Shown one piece after another: positions 19,114-30,034 of a DNA stretch of 64,000 nucleotides. Made by a program: the position numbers and the translations under genes. The number at the start of each line of letters is the position of its first letter. The stretch's first letter is position 1. This stretch comes from Rhodocyclaceae bacterium. GTDB lineage: Bacteria; Pseudomonadota; Gammaproteobacteria; Burkholderiales; Rhodocyclaceae. The DNA lies in the NCBI GenBank assembly GCA_016791115.1, contig JAEUNL010000054.1:1-64000 (forward strand), given 5' to 3'. Under the pieces are notes generated by a model. That model saw only the letters and a program-made list of their open reading frames with translations. It had not been told where the DNA came from and did not search any database.

Positions 19114-20352
19114 TTGAGTCGCCGAAGAGTCGTCGTAACCGGCATGGGCATCATTTCCCCGGTTGGGAATACGGTCGCCCAAGCGTGGAGCAACATTTCG
19201 AACGGTCGGTCTGGTATCGGCAGGATTTCTCGATTCGATGCGCAGACATTCCCGACGCAGATCGCAGGCGAGGTGAAGGATTTTGATCTCGCCGCGTATT
19301 TGTCGCCCAAAGAGGCGAGGCGGTACGATACGTTCATTCACTACGGACTCGCGGCGGCTATCGATGCTCTGAAGGACGCGGGAATTGACAAGCAACCCGC
19401 CAACGCGGAGCGAATTGGCGTATGTATCGGTTCCGGGATCGGCGGGCTACCGCTGATCGAGGATACCCATCTTGCCTACCGTGAAGGCGGCGTGCGCAAG
19501 ATCACGCCGTTTTTCGTTCCGGGGTCGATCATTAACATGATCTCGGGAATTCTCTCGATCAATTTCGGTTTCAAGGGGCCGAATTTTGCGACTGTCAGCG
19601 CGTGTGCGACCTCCAATCACGCTTTCGGCGAAGCTCAGCGTCTGATTGAGTACGGCGATGCGGACGTGATGATCGCGGGCGGGGCCGAGGCGACGGTTTC
19701 GCCGCTAGGAGTAGGCGGATTCTGTGCCGCGAAGGCGATGAGCACCCGCAATGATGACCCGACGGCGGCGAGCCGTCCGTGGGATGTTGGGCGAGACGGT
19801 TTCGTTTTGGGTGAAGGCGCCGGCGTCATGGTACTCGAAGAACTCGAGCACGCGCGCGCGCGCGGAGCCCGGATTTACGCCGAAGTTGCCGGATACGGGA
19901 TGAGTTCGGATGCGTTCCACATCACTGCGCCGGCAGAAGACGGAGAGGGCGCTGCGCGAAGCATGGCTGCAGCGTTGAAAAATGGTCGGACGAATCTCGA
20001 CGAGATCGACTATATCAATGCGCACGGCACGTCGACGCCGCTGGGCGATATTGCCGAAACACTTGCCGTGAAACGTGCGTTCGGTCCGCACGCAATGAAG
20101 CTTGCCGTCAGTTCCACAAAATCCATGACGGGACACCTGCTCGGTGCGGCAGGCGGGATCGAGGCAATATTTACCGTACTTGCGATTCACAACCAAGTGG
20201 CGCCGCCGACCATCAATCTCGTCGATCAGGATCCGGCATGCGATCTCGACTACGTGCCAAACCAGGCGCGCCCCATGAAGATTCGCGCAGCGCTGTCCAA
20301 CGCTTTCGGGTTCGGCGGCACTAACAGCACATTGGTTTTCCGCGAGGTTTGA
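19114..20352 (+). CDS. fabF: Beta-ketoacyl-ACP synthase II
   Basis: A 412-residue condensing enzyme with catalytic C164 (TVSACATSNHAFG), histidine in NAHGTSTPLGD near 305 and histidine in MTGHLLGAAGG near 342. It elongates acyl-ACP. The start is TTG at 19114, giving SRRRVVVTGMGIISPVGN. The first internal ATG would delete the first beta-strand, so the TTG is preferred. A GGAG site lies 7 nt upstream. It is the last fab gene of the cluster and its stop overlaps the next start. Confidence 0.97.
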   Translation: MSRRRVVVTGMGIISPVGNTVAQAWSNISNGRSGIGRISRFDAQTFPTQIAGEVKDFDLAAYLSPKEARRYDTFIHYGLAAAIDALKDAGIDKQPANAERIGVCIGSGIGGLPLIEDTHLAYREGGVRKITPFFVPGSIINMISGILSINFGFKGPNFATVSACATSNHAFGEAQRLIEYGDADVMIAGGAEATVSPLGVGGFCAAKAMSTRNDDPTAASRPWDVGRDGFVLGEGAGVMVLEELEHARARGARIYAEVAGYGMSSDAFHITAPAEDGEGAARSMAAALKNGRTNLDEIDYINAHGTSTPLGDIAETLAVKRAFGPHAMKLAVSSTKSMTGHLLGAAGGIEAIFTVLAIHNQVAPPTINLVDQDPACDLDYVPNQARPMKIRAALSNAFGFGGTNSTLVFREV

Positions 20353-20798
20353 GATTGGAAGTGCGGGTGGCTGTGGGCCGCTCCCGTCTTCTGGCTGCGC
20401 TCCTTCTGTTTTGGTGCGTGCTCGCGTCGGTTGCGACGTTTCTTTCTGCGTTGCCCTCCTTCGCGACATGCTGTTTGGTCGCCCTGATCATCTGGGCGCT
20501 CTTTCGTGGCGTTTCCTGCCACGCTCTTCGGCTCGATGGCCGCTCGGTAGTGGCTCTGGCCTTGAATCCAGGATCAGGCGATTGTTCCATCCATCTGAGG
20601 AATGGCCAAGTTTTTGGCTACCGAATTGCCGAGGGTACGGTCGTCTGGCCGGGAATGATGGTGCTTAGGCTGTCGGCAATCGAGAGCGTCTCTGGGATGT
20701 CTCGCGCGCTTCCACTGATGAGGGACGCAGTGTCCTCGGCCGATTGGCGAAGGCTTTCGGTCCTGCTGCGTCAGCTTGCTAGTGACGCTTCGCGATGA
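20349..20798 (+). CDS. Small two-helix membrane protein, possibly YgfX/CptA-like
   Basis: About 149 residues from a TTG that overlaps the fabF TGA (TTGA). A second TTG at 20355 is equally possible. Two hydrophobic helices lie at about 13-30 and 37-53, followed by a soluble tail of about 95 residues with WPGMMVLRL in the middle. The architecture, a short N-terminus, a helical hairpin and a beta-rich tail, is that of YgfX-type proteins often annotated between fabF and rpoE or nadB in betaproteobacteria. That assignment is inference. The last 20 bases overlap the 3' end of convergent nadB. Confidence 0.6.
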   Translation: MRLEVRVAVGRSRLLAALLLFWCVLASVATFLSALPSFATCCLVALIIWALFRGVSCHALRLDGRSVVALALNPGSGDCSIHLRNGQVFGYRIAEGTVVWPGMMVLRLSAIESVSGMSRALPLMRDAVSSADWRRLSVLLRQLASDASR

Positions 20799-22407
20799 AG
20801 CGACTACGGAGCACGGTGTTCCGCGCTGCCGGGAGCGGATCTGGATAGTCTCGGGAGAAATGCAGGCCGCGACTTTCGTGACGTCGCTTCGCGCTTCGGA
20901 CAATAAGCTCGGCTGTTTGGACCAGATTACGTAGTTCAATCAGGTCGTTGGAGACGCGGAAGTTACTGTAATACTCGTCGATCTCGCGAGCCAGCAGCTT
21001 GATTCGATGCGCCGCCCTCTCGAGGCGCTTGTTGGTTCGAACTATGCCGACGTAGTCCCACATGAAGCGACGCAACTCGTCCCAATTGTGTGAGATCACG
21101 ATGGACTCGTCCGCGTCGATCACGCGGCTCTCGTCCCAATGTGGCAGGTCGCGGATCTCCGGGAGGGGGTTCGACAGGATGTCTTCCGCCGCTGCCTCCG
21201 CAAACACGAGGCACTCAAGCAACGAATTGCTGGCCAGCCGATTGGCGCCGTGCAGCCCTGTGCATGCGGTTTCGCCAACGGCGTACAGCCCCGCAACGTC
21301 TGTTCTCGCCTTCAGATCAGTCCGGATGCCGCCGCACAGGTAGTGTGCCGCAGGAACGACCGGAATCGGTTGAGTTCGCATATCGATTCCGAGCGCCATG
21401 CAATTTGCGTGAATGTTCGGGAAGTGGTCGAGCAGGAACGCCGCCGGTTTGTGTGTCATGTCGAGGAAGACACAATCCAGGCCGTGTCTCTTCATCTCGA
21501 AATCGATGGCGCGTGCCACGATATCCCGGGGAGCCAATTCGGCTCGTCCGTCGTGGTGCGGCATGAAACGTGTTCCGTCGGGCAGGCGCAGGATACCCCC
21601 TTCACCACGAAGCGCTTCGGAGATTAGAAAGCTCTTCGCATGCGGGTGATAAAGGCACGTCGGGTGGAACTGAATGAATTCCATGTTGGAAACCGTGCAG
21701 CCAGCGCGCCACCCCATGGCGACGCCATCACCCGTCGCCGTGTCGGGATTGGTGGTGTAGAGGTATACCTTGCCCGCGCCCCCACTCGCGAGGACTGTGT
21801 GCCCGGCTGACATCGTCACGACCTGATCCTCACTCTTGTCGAGGACATAGGCACCCAGACAGCCTCGATCGGGCCGCCCGAATTTTCTGCCCACGATCAG
21901 ATCTATCGCGATGTGATCCTCGAGGACGATGATGTTGGGGTGGTTCCGAACGTGCTCCGTCAGCGTGGCCTGCACTGCTGCACCCGTTGCATCGGCGGCA
22001 TGGATCACTCTGCGATGGCTGTGTCCGCCCTCTCGCGTAAGGTGGAATCCAAACTCGGAATCGCGATCGCGAGTAAAGGGAACCCCGCGTGCGATCAGCC
22101 AGTCGATTGCCCGTTTCCCGTTCTCGACCACGAAGCGCGTTGCGTGTGCGTCACACAAGCCTGCCCCTGCGGTCAGCGTGTCCTGGATGTGTGCGTCAAT
22201 TGAATCGGCTTTGTCGAGAACGGCTGCAATGCCGCCTTGTGCCCAACTGCTTGCGCTGACATCGAGGGTGCGCTTGGTGATGATCGCCACCTTCAATCGG
22301 TCGGCGAGTCTGAGGGCAAGCGACTGACCGGCCAGACCGCTGCCAATGATGAGAACGTCGATTGCAGGCACGGTGGGGCAATGCAAGTGATGAGTTGGAC
22401 TGGGCAA
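20779..22407 (-). CDS. nadB: L-aspartate oxidase
   Basis: A 542-residue FAD enzyme of de novo NAD synthesis that oxidises L-aspartate to iminoaspartate. The dinucleotide fold [17 protein letters not shown] begins near residue 20. [12 protein letters not shown] near 52 and [15 protein letters not shown] near 130 bind flavin and substrate. [15 protein letters not shown] near 350 and [19 protein letters not shown] near 385 are NadB hallmarks, and the helical succinate-dehydrogenase-like C-domain follows. It is divergent from rpoE and convergent with the fab cluster end. nadA and nadC are not in the window. Confidence 0.97.
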   Translation of the reverse strand: MPSPTHHLHCPTVPAIDVLIIGSGLAGQSLALRLADRLKVAIITKRTLDVSASSWAQGGIAAVLDKADSIDAHIQDTLTAGAGLCDAHATRFVVENGKRAIDWLIARGVPFTRDRDSEFGFHLTREGGHSHRRVIHAADATGAAVQATLTEHVRNHPNIIVLEDHIAIDLIVGRKFGRPDRGCLGAYVLDKSEDQVVTMSAGHTVLASGGAGKVYLYTTNPDTATGDGVAMGWRAGCTVSNMEFIQFHPTCLYHPHAKSFLISEALRGEGGILRLPDGTRFMPHHDGRAELAPRDIVARAIDFEMKRHGLDCVFLDMTHKPAAFLLDHFPNIHANCMALGIDMRTQPIPVVPAAHYLCGGIRTDLKARTDVAGLYAVGETACTGLHGANRLASNSLLECLVFAEAAAEDILSNPLPEIRDLPHWDESRVIDADESIVISHNWDELRRFMWDYVGIVRTNKRLERAAHRIKLLAREIDEYYSNFRVSNDLIELRNLVQTAELIVRSAKRRHESRGLHFSRDYPDPLPAARNTVLRSRFIAKRH

Positions 22408-22607
22408 GGACTATACACTGATCAGCTTCATAGAGCCTCTTGATCTGGCGCAAACAGCCTTGCGTATGGCTGAACTAATTTTGCTGGAACGTGTCTTTGA
22501 ATTTAGCCGGATAGGTTACGCACCCATGTGCTGCTGGGGGCATCGGATATACTTGGCGCCGGCCCGATTTCCGGGTTACGCCCCAATTCATTTCTAGATG
22601 CTGGCGC
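22408..22607. promoter_or_regulatory. Divergent nadB/rpoE control region
   Basis: A 200-base non-coding stretch between two divergent starts. It is AT-richer than its surroundings. GGAAC near 22489 resembles the start of a sigma-E -35 box, but no convincing -10 follows at the right distance. I therefore cannot show sigma-E autoregulation from sequence. Confidence 0.3.
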
Positions 22608-23207
22608 ATGAGTGACCGCGAGGTAGATCAGCAGTTAGTGGAACGCGCCCAGCGCGGAGACAAGCAGGCCTTTGGGCTGCTCGTTTCCAAGTACCAGCGA
22701 AAGTTGGTTCGTCTTCTTTCCAGGCTGATTCGAGATCCGGCTGAAGTGGAGGATGTTGCGCAGGAGGCGTTCATCAAGGCATATCGGGCTCTCCCGTCTT
22801 TCCGGGGCGATAGCGCGTTCTACACCTGGCTGTATCGGATAGGGATCAATACGGCGAAAAACCACCTCGTTTCGCAAGGAAGGCGGGCGCCGACGACGAC
22901 GGAGTTCGATTCCGAGGAAGCGGAATCCTTCGAGGACGGGGAGCAGTTGCGCGACATCAATACGCCGGAAAGGGTGCTGTTGTCGAAACAGATCGGGGAA
23001 ACTGTCAATTCCGCTATGGAAGCGTTGCCTGAGGAGCTTCGAACGGCAATCGTCCTGCGGGAAATCGAAGGTCTGAGTTATGAGGAAATTGCCGGGATCA
23101 TGGAATGTCCGATCGGTACGGTTCGATCGAGGATCTTTCGTGCGCGAGAGGCGATTGCCGACAAGTTGAGGCCGCTGCTCGATACGGCGCCGGACAAGAG
23201 GTGGTGA
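22608..23207 (+). CDS. rpoE: RNA polymerase sigma factor RpoE (sigma-24, ECF)
   Basis: A 199-residue ECF sigma factor. Region 2 lies at about 25-95 (DPAEVEDVAQEAFIKAYRALPSFRG, FYTWLYRIGINTAKNHL). Region 4 is at about 135-185 (LREIEGLSYEEIAGIMECPIGTVRSRIFRARE). It directs the envelope-stress response. It heads the cluster rseA-rseB-rseC-mucD, its anti-sigma and sensor system, with only 4 bases before rseA. Confidence 0.97.
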   Translation: MSDREVDQQLVERAQRGDKQAFGLLVSKYQRKLVRLLSRLIRDPAEVEDVAQEAFIKAYRALPSFRGDSAFYTWLYRIGINTAKNHLVSQGRRAPTTTEFDSEEAESFEDGEQLRDINTPERVLLSKQIGETVNSAMEALPEELRTAIVLREIEGLSYEEIAGIMECPIGTVRSRIFRAREAIADKLRPLLDTAPDKRW

Positions 23208-23211
23208 CGCG

Positions 23212-23793
23212 ATGAACGAACGTCTTTCTGCACTGATGGATGATGCACTGGACGAGGGGGCGGTGGATTCGCTTATGGATGCCATGCGCCGAGATCCGCA
23301 AGCTGAGCGTACCTGGCAGTTGTACGGGCTCATTGGCGACAGTCTGCGTGGCGAAGTGCCGACCGAAGGATATCTCGCGAGAAGGGTGATGATGGACCTG
23401 GATCGTGAACCGACCGTGCTTGCTCCGCAGCCGAAGAGGCCGGAGTCCGGATTACGGATGCGATGGCTATTGCCGATCGCGGCGTCAGTCATGGGGGTAG
23501 GCGCCGTAGCCTGGGTGTCCCAGTCCATCAACGGATCGATTGCACCGCAACCTGTCGCACAGGTCGTCCATTCCCATCCTGTCTCGGTTCCGGTTGCCCC
23601 GAATTCCGGAGCGGCGAATCCTGCGAACGAGCAGGGTCAGGTTGCGCCAGACGGAGCCGTGGCCCCGGTGCAGGCGGGATTTGACCGAGAGTACCTGATC
23701 GCCCATCAAGGCTACTCCCCGGGCGCCAGCATGTCCGGGGTCGCGCAATACGTTCGCACGGTTTCCGAATCTCGAGGCGAGTTGCCCCGATGA
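23212..23793 (+). CDS. rseA: Anti-sigma-E factor RseA
   Basis: A 193-residue protein. The cytoplasmic sigma-binding domain lies at about 1-70 (MNERLSALMDDALDEGAVDSL, RTWQLYGLIGDSLRG). One transmembrane helix is at about 84-103, and a Pro/Ala/Gln-rich periplasmic region follows. It holds RpoE inactive until regulated proteolysis. Its TGA overlaps the rseB ATG. The periplasmic part is low-complexity, with QGQ near residue 143. Confidence 0.93.
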   Translation: MNERLSALMDDALDEGAVDSLMDAMRRDPQAERTWQLYGLIGDSLRGEVPTEGYLARRVMMDLDREPTVLAPQPKRPESGLRMRWLLPIAASVMGVGAVAWVSQSINGSIAPQPVAQVVHSHPVSVPVAPNSGAANPANEQGQVAPDGAVAPVQAGFDREYLIAHQGYSPGASMSGVAQYVRTVSESRGELPR

Positions 23794-24758
23794 AATGGAT
23801 TGGAGCGCTTGCTCTCGTCTTGTCTGGCGTAGCGCAGCCCGTATTTGCCGAAGCGCAGGTCGATGCCAATGGCTGGTTGCAGAAGATAGTTTCGGCTGCG
23901 CGCAAGCTTAATTATTCGGGAACCTTCACGTACTCCAGCGGCAACCAGACCGAGACCTCCAGGATTACGCATGTCGTAGATGCCTCCGGAGAGCGCGAAA
24001 GGCTCGAGGTTCTCGACGGCAGTCCTCGCGAGGTTATTCGGGTCAACAGCGAAGTCAAGTGCTACTTGCCCGAAGAGCGGACAGTCATCATCGATCAATC
24101 CGCACACAGGCGAACGTTTCCCGGCAGGCTGGCGGAAATGCCGGCTAGCATTGGCGAGAACTACCACGTGAAGCTTGGGGAAGTCAGTCGCGTTGCGGGG
24201 CGTGACAGCCAGGTGATTTCTCTGCTTCCGAAGGACGGTCTCAGGTACGGCCACCAGCTTTGGGCAGATAGTGCAACCGGCTTGCTTCTCAAGGCGCGAA
24301 CGATCGGCGAAAAAGGCGAAACTATCGAGCAGTTTGCCTTTGCCGACGTTGTAATCGGATCGTTGGTCGATCGCGAGCGGCTCAAGCCGAAGTTCCAGTC
24401 CAAATCGGCCGATTGGCGGGTTGTCAATGCGAAGGTGACGGACTCGGCTTCTGGCTCCGGTGAATGGGCATTCCAGAACGTCTTGCCAGGGTTCCAGCAA
24501 TCTGCGGCGATGCAGAGGCAGGTCCATCTCGATCGCCCTGCCGCCTATCATGTCGTTTTTTCCGATGGGCTGGCTGCTATCTCCGTTTTCATCGAACCGG
24601 CCGTAGATGGTCGGGTCGAGCGTCTGGGCATGTTTGTTTCGGGCCCGTTCAATGTCTATAAGAGGGCCAATGCCGGGCATATCGTCACTGTGCTCGGCGA
24701 GGTGCCTGTTGGCACACTGAAGCAACTCGGCGATGGCGTCGAGGCCCGGCGAAAGTAG
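23790..24758 (+). CDS. rseB: Sigma-E regulator RseB
   Basis: A 322-residue periplasmic protein with a signal peptide (MKWIGALALVLSGVAQPVFA, cleavage near 20). A LolA-like beta fold begins with WLQKIVSAARKLNYSGTFTYSSG, and a smaller C-terminal domain ends near 305. In E. coli RseB shields RseA from DegS and senses mislocalised lipid or lipopolysaccharide. Coupled to rseA by ATGA. Confidence 0.95.
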   Translation: MKWIGALALVLSGVAQPVFAEAQVDANGWLQKIVSAARKLNYSGTFTYSSGNQTETSRITHVVDASGERERLEVLDGSPREVIRVNSEVKCYLPEERTVIIDQSAHRRTFPGRLAEMPASIGENYHVKLGEVSRVAGRDSQVISLLPKDGLRYGHQLWADSATGLLLKARTIGEKGETIEQFAFADVVIGSLVDRERLKPKFQSKSADWRVVNAKVTDSASGSGEWAFQNVLPGFQQSAAMQRQVHLDRPAAYHVVFSDGLAAISVFIEPAVDGRVERLGMFVSGPFNVYKRANAGHIVTVLGEVPVGTLKQLGDGVEARRK

Positions 24759-24769
24759 TTTATTGACCC

Positions 24770-25207
24770 ATGGAAAAAACCGGACGGGTGACACGAACCG
24801 ATGGTGCAAGCGCCGTCGTTGAAATTGACGCCGATGCCGGTGGCTGTGGCCGCTGTGACCTCCCCGGCGGGTGCCGCAGCGGCCTGCTTACCCAGATGTT
24901 TCGCAAACCCTGCAGGGAGTTCTCCGTCGCGAATGACATTGATGCGCGTGAGGGCGATCGTGTTTTGGTTTCGGTCGATCAGGGTACGCTGTCCGTTCTG
25001 TCGGTTACCGTCTATATTTTCCCGGTCATTACGATGCTGATCGGGGCTTTCCTCGGGCGGTACGTTCCCAGTGATTTGCCAGGATCGGAAGAGCCGCTTG
25101 CGCCGATCGTTTGTGGCCTGATCGGCCTTGTCTTCGGGGTGGCGGTGGCGTTCCGTCTTGTAGATTTGTCATGGTCTTCGGCGCGCCCGCGCCTCACGAG
25201 ACTGTGA
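24770..25207 (+). CDS. rseC: SoxR-reducing/sigma-E positive regulator RseC family protein
   Basis: A 145-residue inner-membrane protein. An N-terminal cysteine cluster C26-GR-C29-DLPGG-C35 precedes two transmembrane helices at about 77-97 and 108-126. The RseC family is linked to sigma-E control and to SoxR reduction, and the cysteine set here matches a redox or metal role. The TGA overlaps the GTG chosen for mucD. Confidence 0.9.
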   Translation: MEKTGRVTRTDGASAVVEIDADAGGCGRCDLPGGCRSGLLTQMFRKPCREFSVANDIDAREGDRVLVSVDQGTLSVLSVTVYIFPVITMLIGAFLGRYVPSDLPGSEEPLAPIVCGLIGLVFGVAVAFRLVDLSWSSARPRLTRL

Positions 25208-26667
25208 CCGGGAAGGCATTCATCTGGCTGAATGCCGGATTGGGTAGTTGCATCCGGGTAATGGTGGTCGCGCTTGGATGGGTTTTTTGTGCATCGGCCT
25301 TGGCTCAACGGGCTCTGCCGGACTTTACGGAACTCGTGGAACGGCAAGGCGCCGCCGTGGTGAACATCAGCATCACGATTGCCTCCAAGGGGAAGCATGG
25401 ATTTCAGCTTCCCCCTGGGGTCGATGAAGACGATCCGATGTTCGAGTTCTTCAAGCGATTCATCCCGCGCCAGCCTCCAGGGGGATCGCCGCACGAATAC
25501 GAGAACAAGTCGCTCGGATCAGGTTTCATCGTGTCCAGCGATGGGTTCATCCTGACCAATGCGCATGTCGTAGATGGAGCGGACGAGGTGGCGGTCAAGC
25601 TTACCGACAAGCGGGAGTTCAAAGCCAAGGTGATCGGCACCGACAAGCGGACCGACATCGCATTGATCAAGATCGATGCGATCAATCTTCCCAAGGTCTC
25701 TCTTGGAGACCCGACGAAACTGCGGGTCGGTGAGTGGGTCGTGGCGATCGGATCACCATTTGGTTTCGAAAGCACCGTCACGGCCGGTATTGTGAGTGCG
25801 AAAGGTCGTTCCTTGCCTCAGGAGAACTTCGTTCCCTTCATTCAGACCGATGTCGCCGTAAACCCCGGAAACTCTGGTGGCCCCCTTTTCAACATGAAGG
25901 GGGAGGTTGTCGGCATCAATTCGCAGATCTACAGTCGTACCGGCGGTTTCATGGGCTTGTCGTTTGCGATCCCGATCGACCTTGCAATGGATGTTCAGAC
26001 TCAGTTGCGAAACGCCGGCCGCGTCAGTCGAGGTCGCATCGGGGTCGTGATTCAGGAGGTCACGAAAGAACTTGCGGATTCCTTTGGGTTCGGGAAGACC
26101 CAGGGGGCCTTGGTAAACGCTGTAGAGAAAGGCGGTCCGGCCGACAAGGCGGGGATCGAAGCAGGCGATATCATCGTCAAGTTCGACGGAAAGCCGGTCG
26201 GCCAATCAGCTGAGCTGCCACGCATGGTGGGCGGAACCAAACCCGGGTCGAAATCGTCGGTCCAGGTCTTTCGTAAGGGGCAGTTGCGCGATCTCACGGT
26301 TGCGGTTGCGGAAATCCCCGAGGAAAGGTCTGCCGCATCACCCAGGAAGCAGAAGTTTGCAAAAGCCGAACGAAAAGCGAATGCCTTTGGGTTGGTGCTT
26401 TCGGAGATTTCATCCGAGCAGAAGCGCGAGTTGAAGGTGGAATCAGGCGTATTGGTCGAAGACGTCCGGAACGGCTTGCGCGCGGACCTGCGACCGGGAG
26501 ATGTCGTTCTGTCGGCCACTCGGCGCGGTTCGGGAGCCGAGATCCAGAGCGTGGAACAACTGAACAAGATCCTCGCGGGCGTGGAAAGCGGGTCGCCCGT
26601 TACGTTGCTGGTCAGACGTGGGGATGGGCAGTTGTTTGTGACAATAAGGGCTCCGAGTGACAAGTGA
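25204..26667 (+). CDS. mucD: Periplasmic serine protease of the DegP/HtrA family (MucD)
   Basis: A 487-residue HtrA protease. The triad is H121 (LTNAHVVDGADEV), D151 (KRTDIALIKID) and S224 (VNPGNSGGPLF). Two PDZ domains follow at about 285-375 and 395-485. The GTG at 25204 gives a full signal peptide (basic/polar start, hydrophobic VMVVALGWVF, cleavage after SALA) and overlaps the rseC stop. An ATG at 25171 and a shorter one at 25261 are alternatives. It degrades or refolds damaged envelope proteins and is the output arm of the sigma-E cluster. Confidence 0.94.
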   Translation: MTGKAFIWLNAGLGSCIRVMVVALGWVFCASALAQRALPDFTELVERQGAAVVNISITIASKGKHGFQLPPGVDEDDPMFEFFKRFIPRQPPGGSPHEYENKSLGSGFIVSSDGFILTNAHVVDGADEVAVKLTDKREFKAKVIGTDKRTDIALIKIDAINLPKVSLGDPTKLRVGEWVVAIGSPFGFESTVTAGIVSAKGRSLPQENFVPFIQTDVAVNPGNSGGPLFNMKGEVVGINSQIYSRTGGFMGLSFAIPIDLAMDVQTQLRNAGRVSRGRIGVVIQEVTKELADSFGFGKTQGALVNAVEKGGPADKAGIEAGDIIVKFDGKPVGQSAELPRMVGGTKPGSKSSVQVFRKGQLRDLTVAVAEIPEERSAASPRKQKFAKAERKANAFGLVLSEISSEQKRELKVESGVLVEDVRNGLRADLRPGDVVLSATRRGSGAEIQSVEQLNKILAGVESGSPVTLLVRRGDGQLFVTIRAPSDK

Positions 26668-26917
26668 GGGCGGAATCCCGCTGCTGACGTTGTATTCGAG
26701 GCAGTGGTGCCATCTTTGCGACGACATGGAGTCGGCGCTCGAGGCACTGCAGCGTGAGCTCCGGTTCGATCTCGAAATTCTGGATGTCGATGCATTCCCA
26801 GACCTAGAGGCTTTGTACGACGAGAAGGTGCCTGTCCTTGTCGGTGGCGATCAGGAAATCTGTCATCACTTTCTGGATCGTTCGGCGGTTCGTGCCTATT
26901 TGTTGAATTTCCGCTAA
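26657..26917 (+). CDS. Glutaredoxin-like thiol protein (DUF836 family)
   Basis: An 86-residue thioredoxin-fold protein with a CxxC site (QWCHLCDDM, C18/C21). The cis-proline segment VPVLVGG follows near 58. The start is GTG at 26657, overlapping the mucD stop by 11 bases. In many betaproteobacteria a gene of this type sits between mucD and lepA. It probably acts as a cytoplasmic disulfide reductase, with partner unknown. Confidence 0.88.
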   Translation: MTSEGGIPLLTLYSRQWCHLCDDMESALEALQRELRFDLEILDVDAFPDLEALYDEKVPVLVGGDQEICHHFLDRSAVRAYLLNFR

Positions 26918-26992
26918 AATTTGGTTCTTCCGTGGCCCGGTAAAGGCATACCGAGCTCTGACAGTGGGTGCTCAACTGGGCGTGAAGGAATC

Positions 26993-27019
26993 GCGCCCGA
27001 CCGCGGCGCCTTTTTTTTT
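26993..27019 (+). terminator. Intrinsic terminator just upstream of lepA
   Basis: The stem GCGCC-CGACCGC-GGCGC (26993-27009) is followed by C and nine Ts (27011-27019). It ends only 14 bases before the lepA ATG, too close for a downstream promoter. It could end the rpoE-mucD transcript with read-through, or act as an attenuator of lepA. A competing pairing (GGGCG near 26979 with CGCCC near 26994) could preclude it. Confidence 0.65.
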
Positions 27020-27033
27020 GCCCGCCTTCCCCG

Positions 27034-28827
<1,794 letters not shown>

Positions 28828-28842
28828 CGAGCGGGGGCACGA

Positions 28843-29631
28843 TTGAATTTTGCGTTGATACTTTTCGTGCTTCTCGTGCTCACTGGCATCGTCTGGTGTG
28901 CGGACCACTTCCATTTCCGTCGCCGCCGGGCACCGGGTTCTGCCGAGCCGTGGTGGGTCGAATACGGAGCGAGTTTCTTTCCGGTGATCCTTATTGTCTT
29001 CGTTCTCAGGTCATTTCTGGTTGAACCATTCAAGATTCCCTCGGGCTCGATGATTCCGACCCTGTTGGTAGGCGACTTCATCCTTGTGAACAAGTATGCC
29101 TACGGAATTCGGCTGCCGGTTCTGAACAAGAAGGTGATCGACATCGGATCGCCTCAGCGTGGCGACGTAATGGTGTTTCGATATCCCGCCGATCCGGCGC
29201 TCGACTACATCAAGCGGGTTGTCGGCTTGCCTGGAGACAAGGTTGCGTACCAGAACAAGCGACTGACGATCAATGGCCAGGTGGTGGAAACGCAACGCGT
29301 CGATGATTACCTTCATCCGGATCGCCTCACTTTCTCCGAACGATACAGCGAACGCCTGGGTTCGGAGCCTCACCTGCTGCTGAATGACAAGGAAGCGCCG
29401 GCCTTCGTTCCCCAGGTTCTGGCGTTTCCGTTCCGGGAAAACTGCATCTACAATAACGCAGGTGTCACTTGCGAGGTGCCGGCGGGGCATTATTTCGTCA
29501 TGGGCGACAATCGCGATGCCAGTAGCGACAGCCGGGTTTGGGGGTTCGTGCCAGACGAGAACATCGTCGGGCGCGCATTCCTGATCTGGTTCAATTTTGG
29601 CGACCTGAAGCGCGTCGGCGGCTTCAAATAA
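28843..29631 (+). CDS. lepB: Signal peptidase I
   Basis: A 262-residue membrane peptidase with an N-terminal helix at 3-20 and a second at about 45-60. The catalytic dyad is S69 (IPSGSMIPTLLVGD) and K124 (DYIKRVVGLPGD). The box GDNRDASSDSRVWGFV lies near 223. The start is TTG at 28843 after GAGCGGGGG. It removes signal peptides from exported proteins such as RseB and MucD. lepB follows lepA by 15 bases. Confidence 0.97.
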   Translation: MNFALILFVLLVLTGIVWCADHFHFRRRRAPGSAEPWWVEYGASFFPVILIVFVLRSFLVEPFKIPSGSMIPTLLVGDFILVNKYAYGIRLPVLNKKVIDIGSPQRGDVMVFRYPADPALDYIKRVVGLPGDKVAYQNKRLTINGQVVETQRVDDYLHPDRLTFSERYSERLGSEPHLLLNDKEAPAFVPQVLAFPFRENCIYNNAGVTCEVPAGHYFVMGDNRDASSDSRVWGFVPDENIVGRAFLIWFNFGDLKRVGGFK

Positions 29632-29647
29632 GAGCGAGGATTACGCA

Positions 29648-30022
29648 ATGCGTCGTCAGCGAGGACTGAGTTTCTGGGGATTCCTTTTCGTCGGTGTGCT
29701 CGCTGCGCTCGCGCTGCTGGTCGGGTTCAAGGTGACGCCTTCCGTTGTCGAGTATTACGGCATCAAGAAGGCCATTACCACCGTGGCGGGCGAAGCGACG
29801 CCCGGAACCACGGTGACCGATATCAGGAACGCATTCATGCGTCGCCAGGCGATCGATGATTTCTCGTCTGTCGACGGCAAGGATCTCGACATCTCCAAGG
29901 ATGGCGGTGACGTCGTCATCAGTGTCGCCTACGACAAGAAGATTCCGTTGTTCGCCAACGTGAGCCTTCTGATCGAATACGAGGCGACTTCGGGCAAGAG
30001 CAAGGCGAAGCGCGTCGAGTGA
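29648..30022 (+). CDS. DUF4845 small membrane protein
   Basis: A 124-residue protein with a single N-terminal helix at about 8-27 (SFWGFLFVGVLAALALLVGFKV) and a periplasmic domain of about 95 residues. Family DUF4845 is nearly always found between lepB and rnc in betaproteobacteria. Function unknown. Position suggests a link to signal-peptidase or RNase III expression. A GAGGATTACGCA ribosome site precedes the ATG. Confidence 0.85.
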   Translation: MRRQRGLSFWGFLFVGVLAALALLVGFKVTPSVVEYYGIKKAITTVAGEATPGTTVTDIRNAFMRRQAIDDFSSVDGKDLDISKDGGDVVISVAYDKKIPLFANVSLLIEYEATSGKSKAKRVE

Positions 30023-30034
30023 ACGCATTCGTGA

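Noticed and set aside
22408-22607. A sigma-E autoregulated promoter before rpoE
   Set aside because: Only a partial GGAAC -35-like box was found, and no -10 at the correct spacing.
26918-27033. A small RNA or leader peptide gene between the glutaredoxin-like gene and lepA
   Set aside because: No conserved RNA fold or ribosome site plus short frame was evident beyond the terminator.
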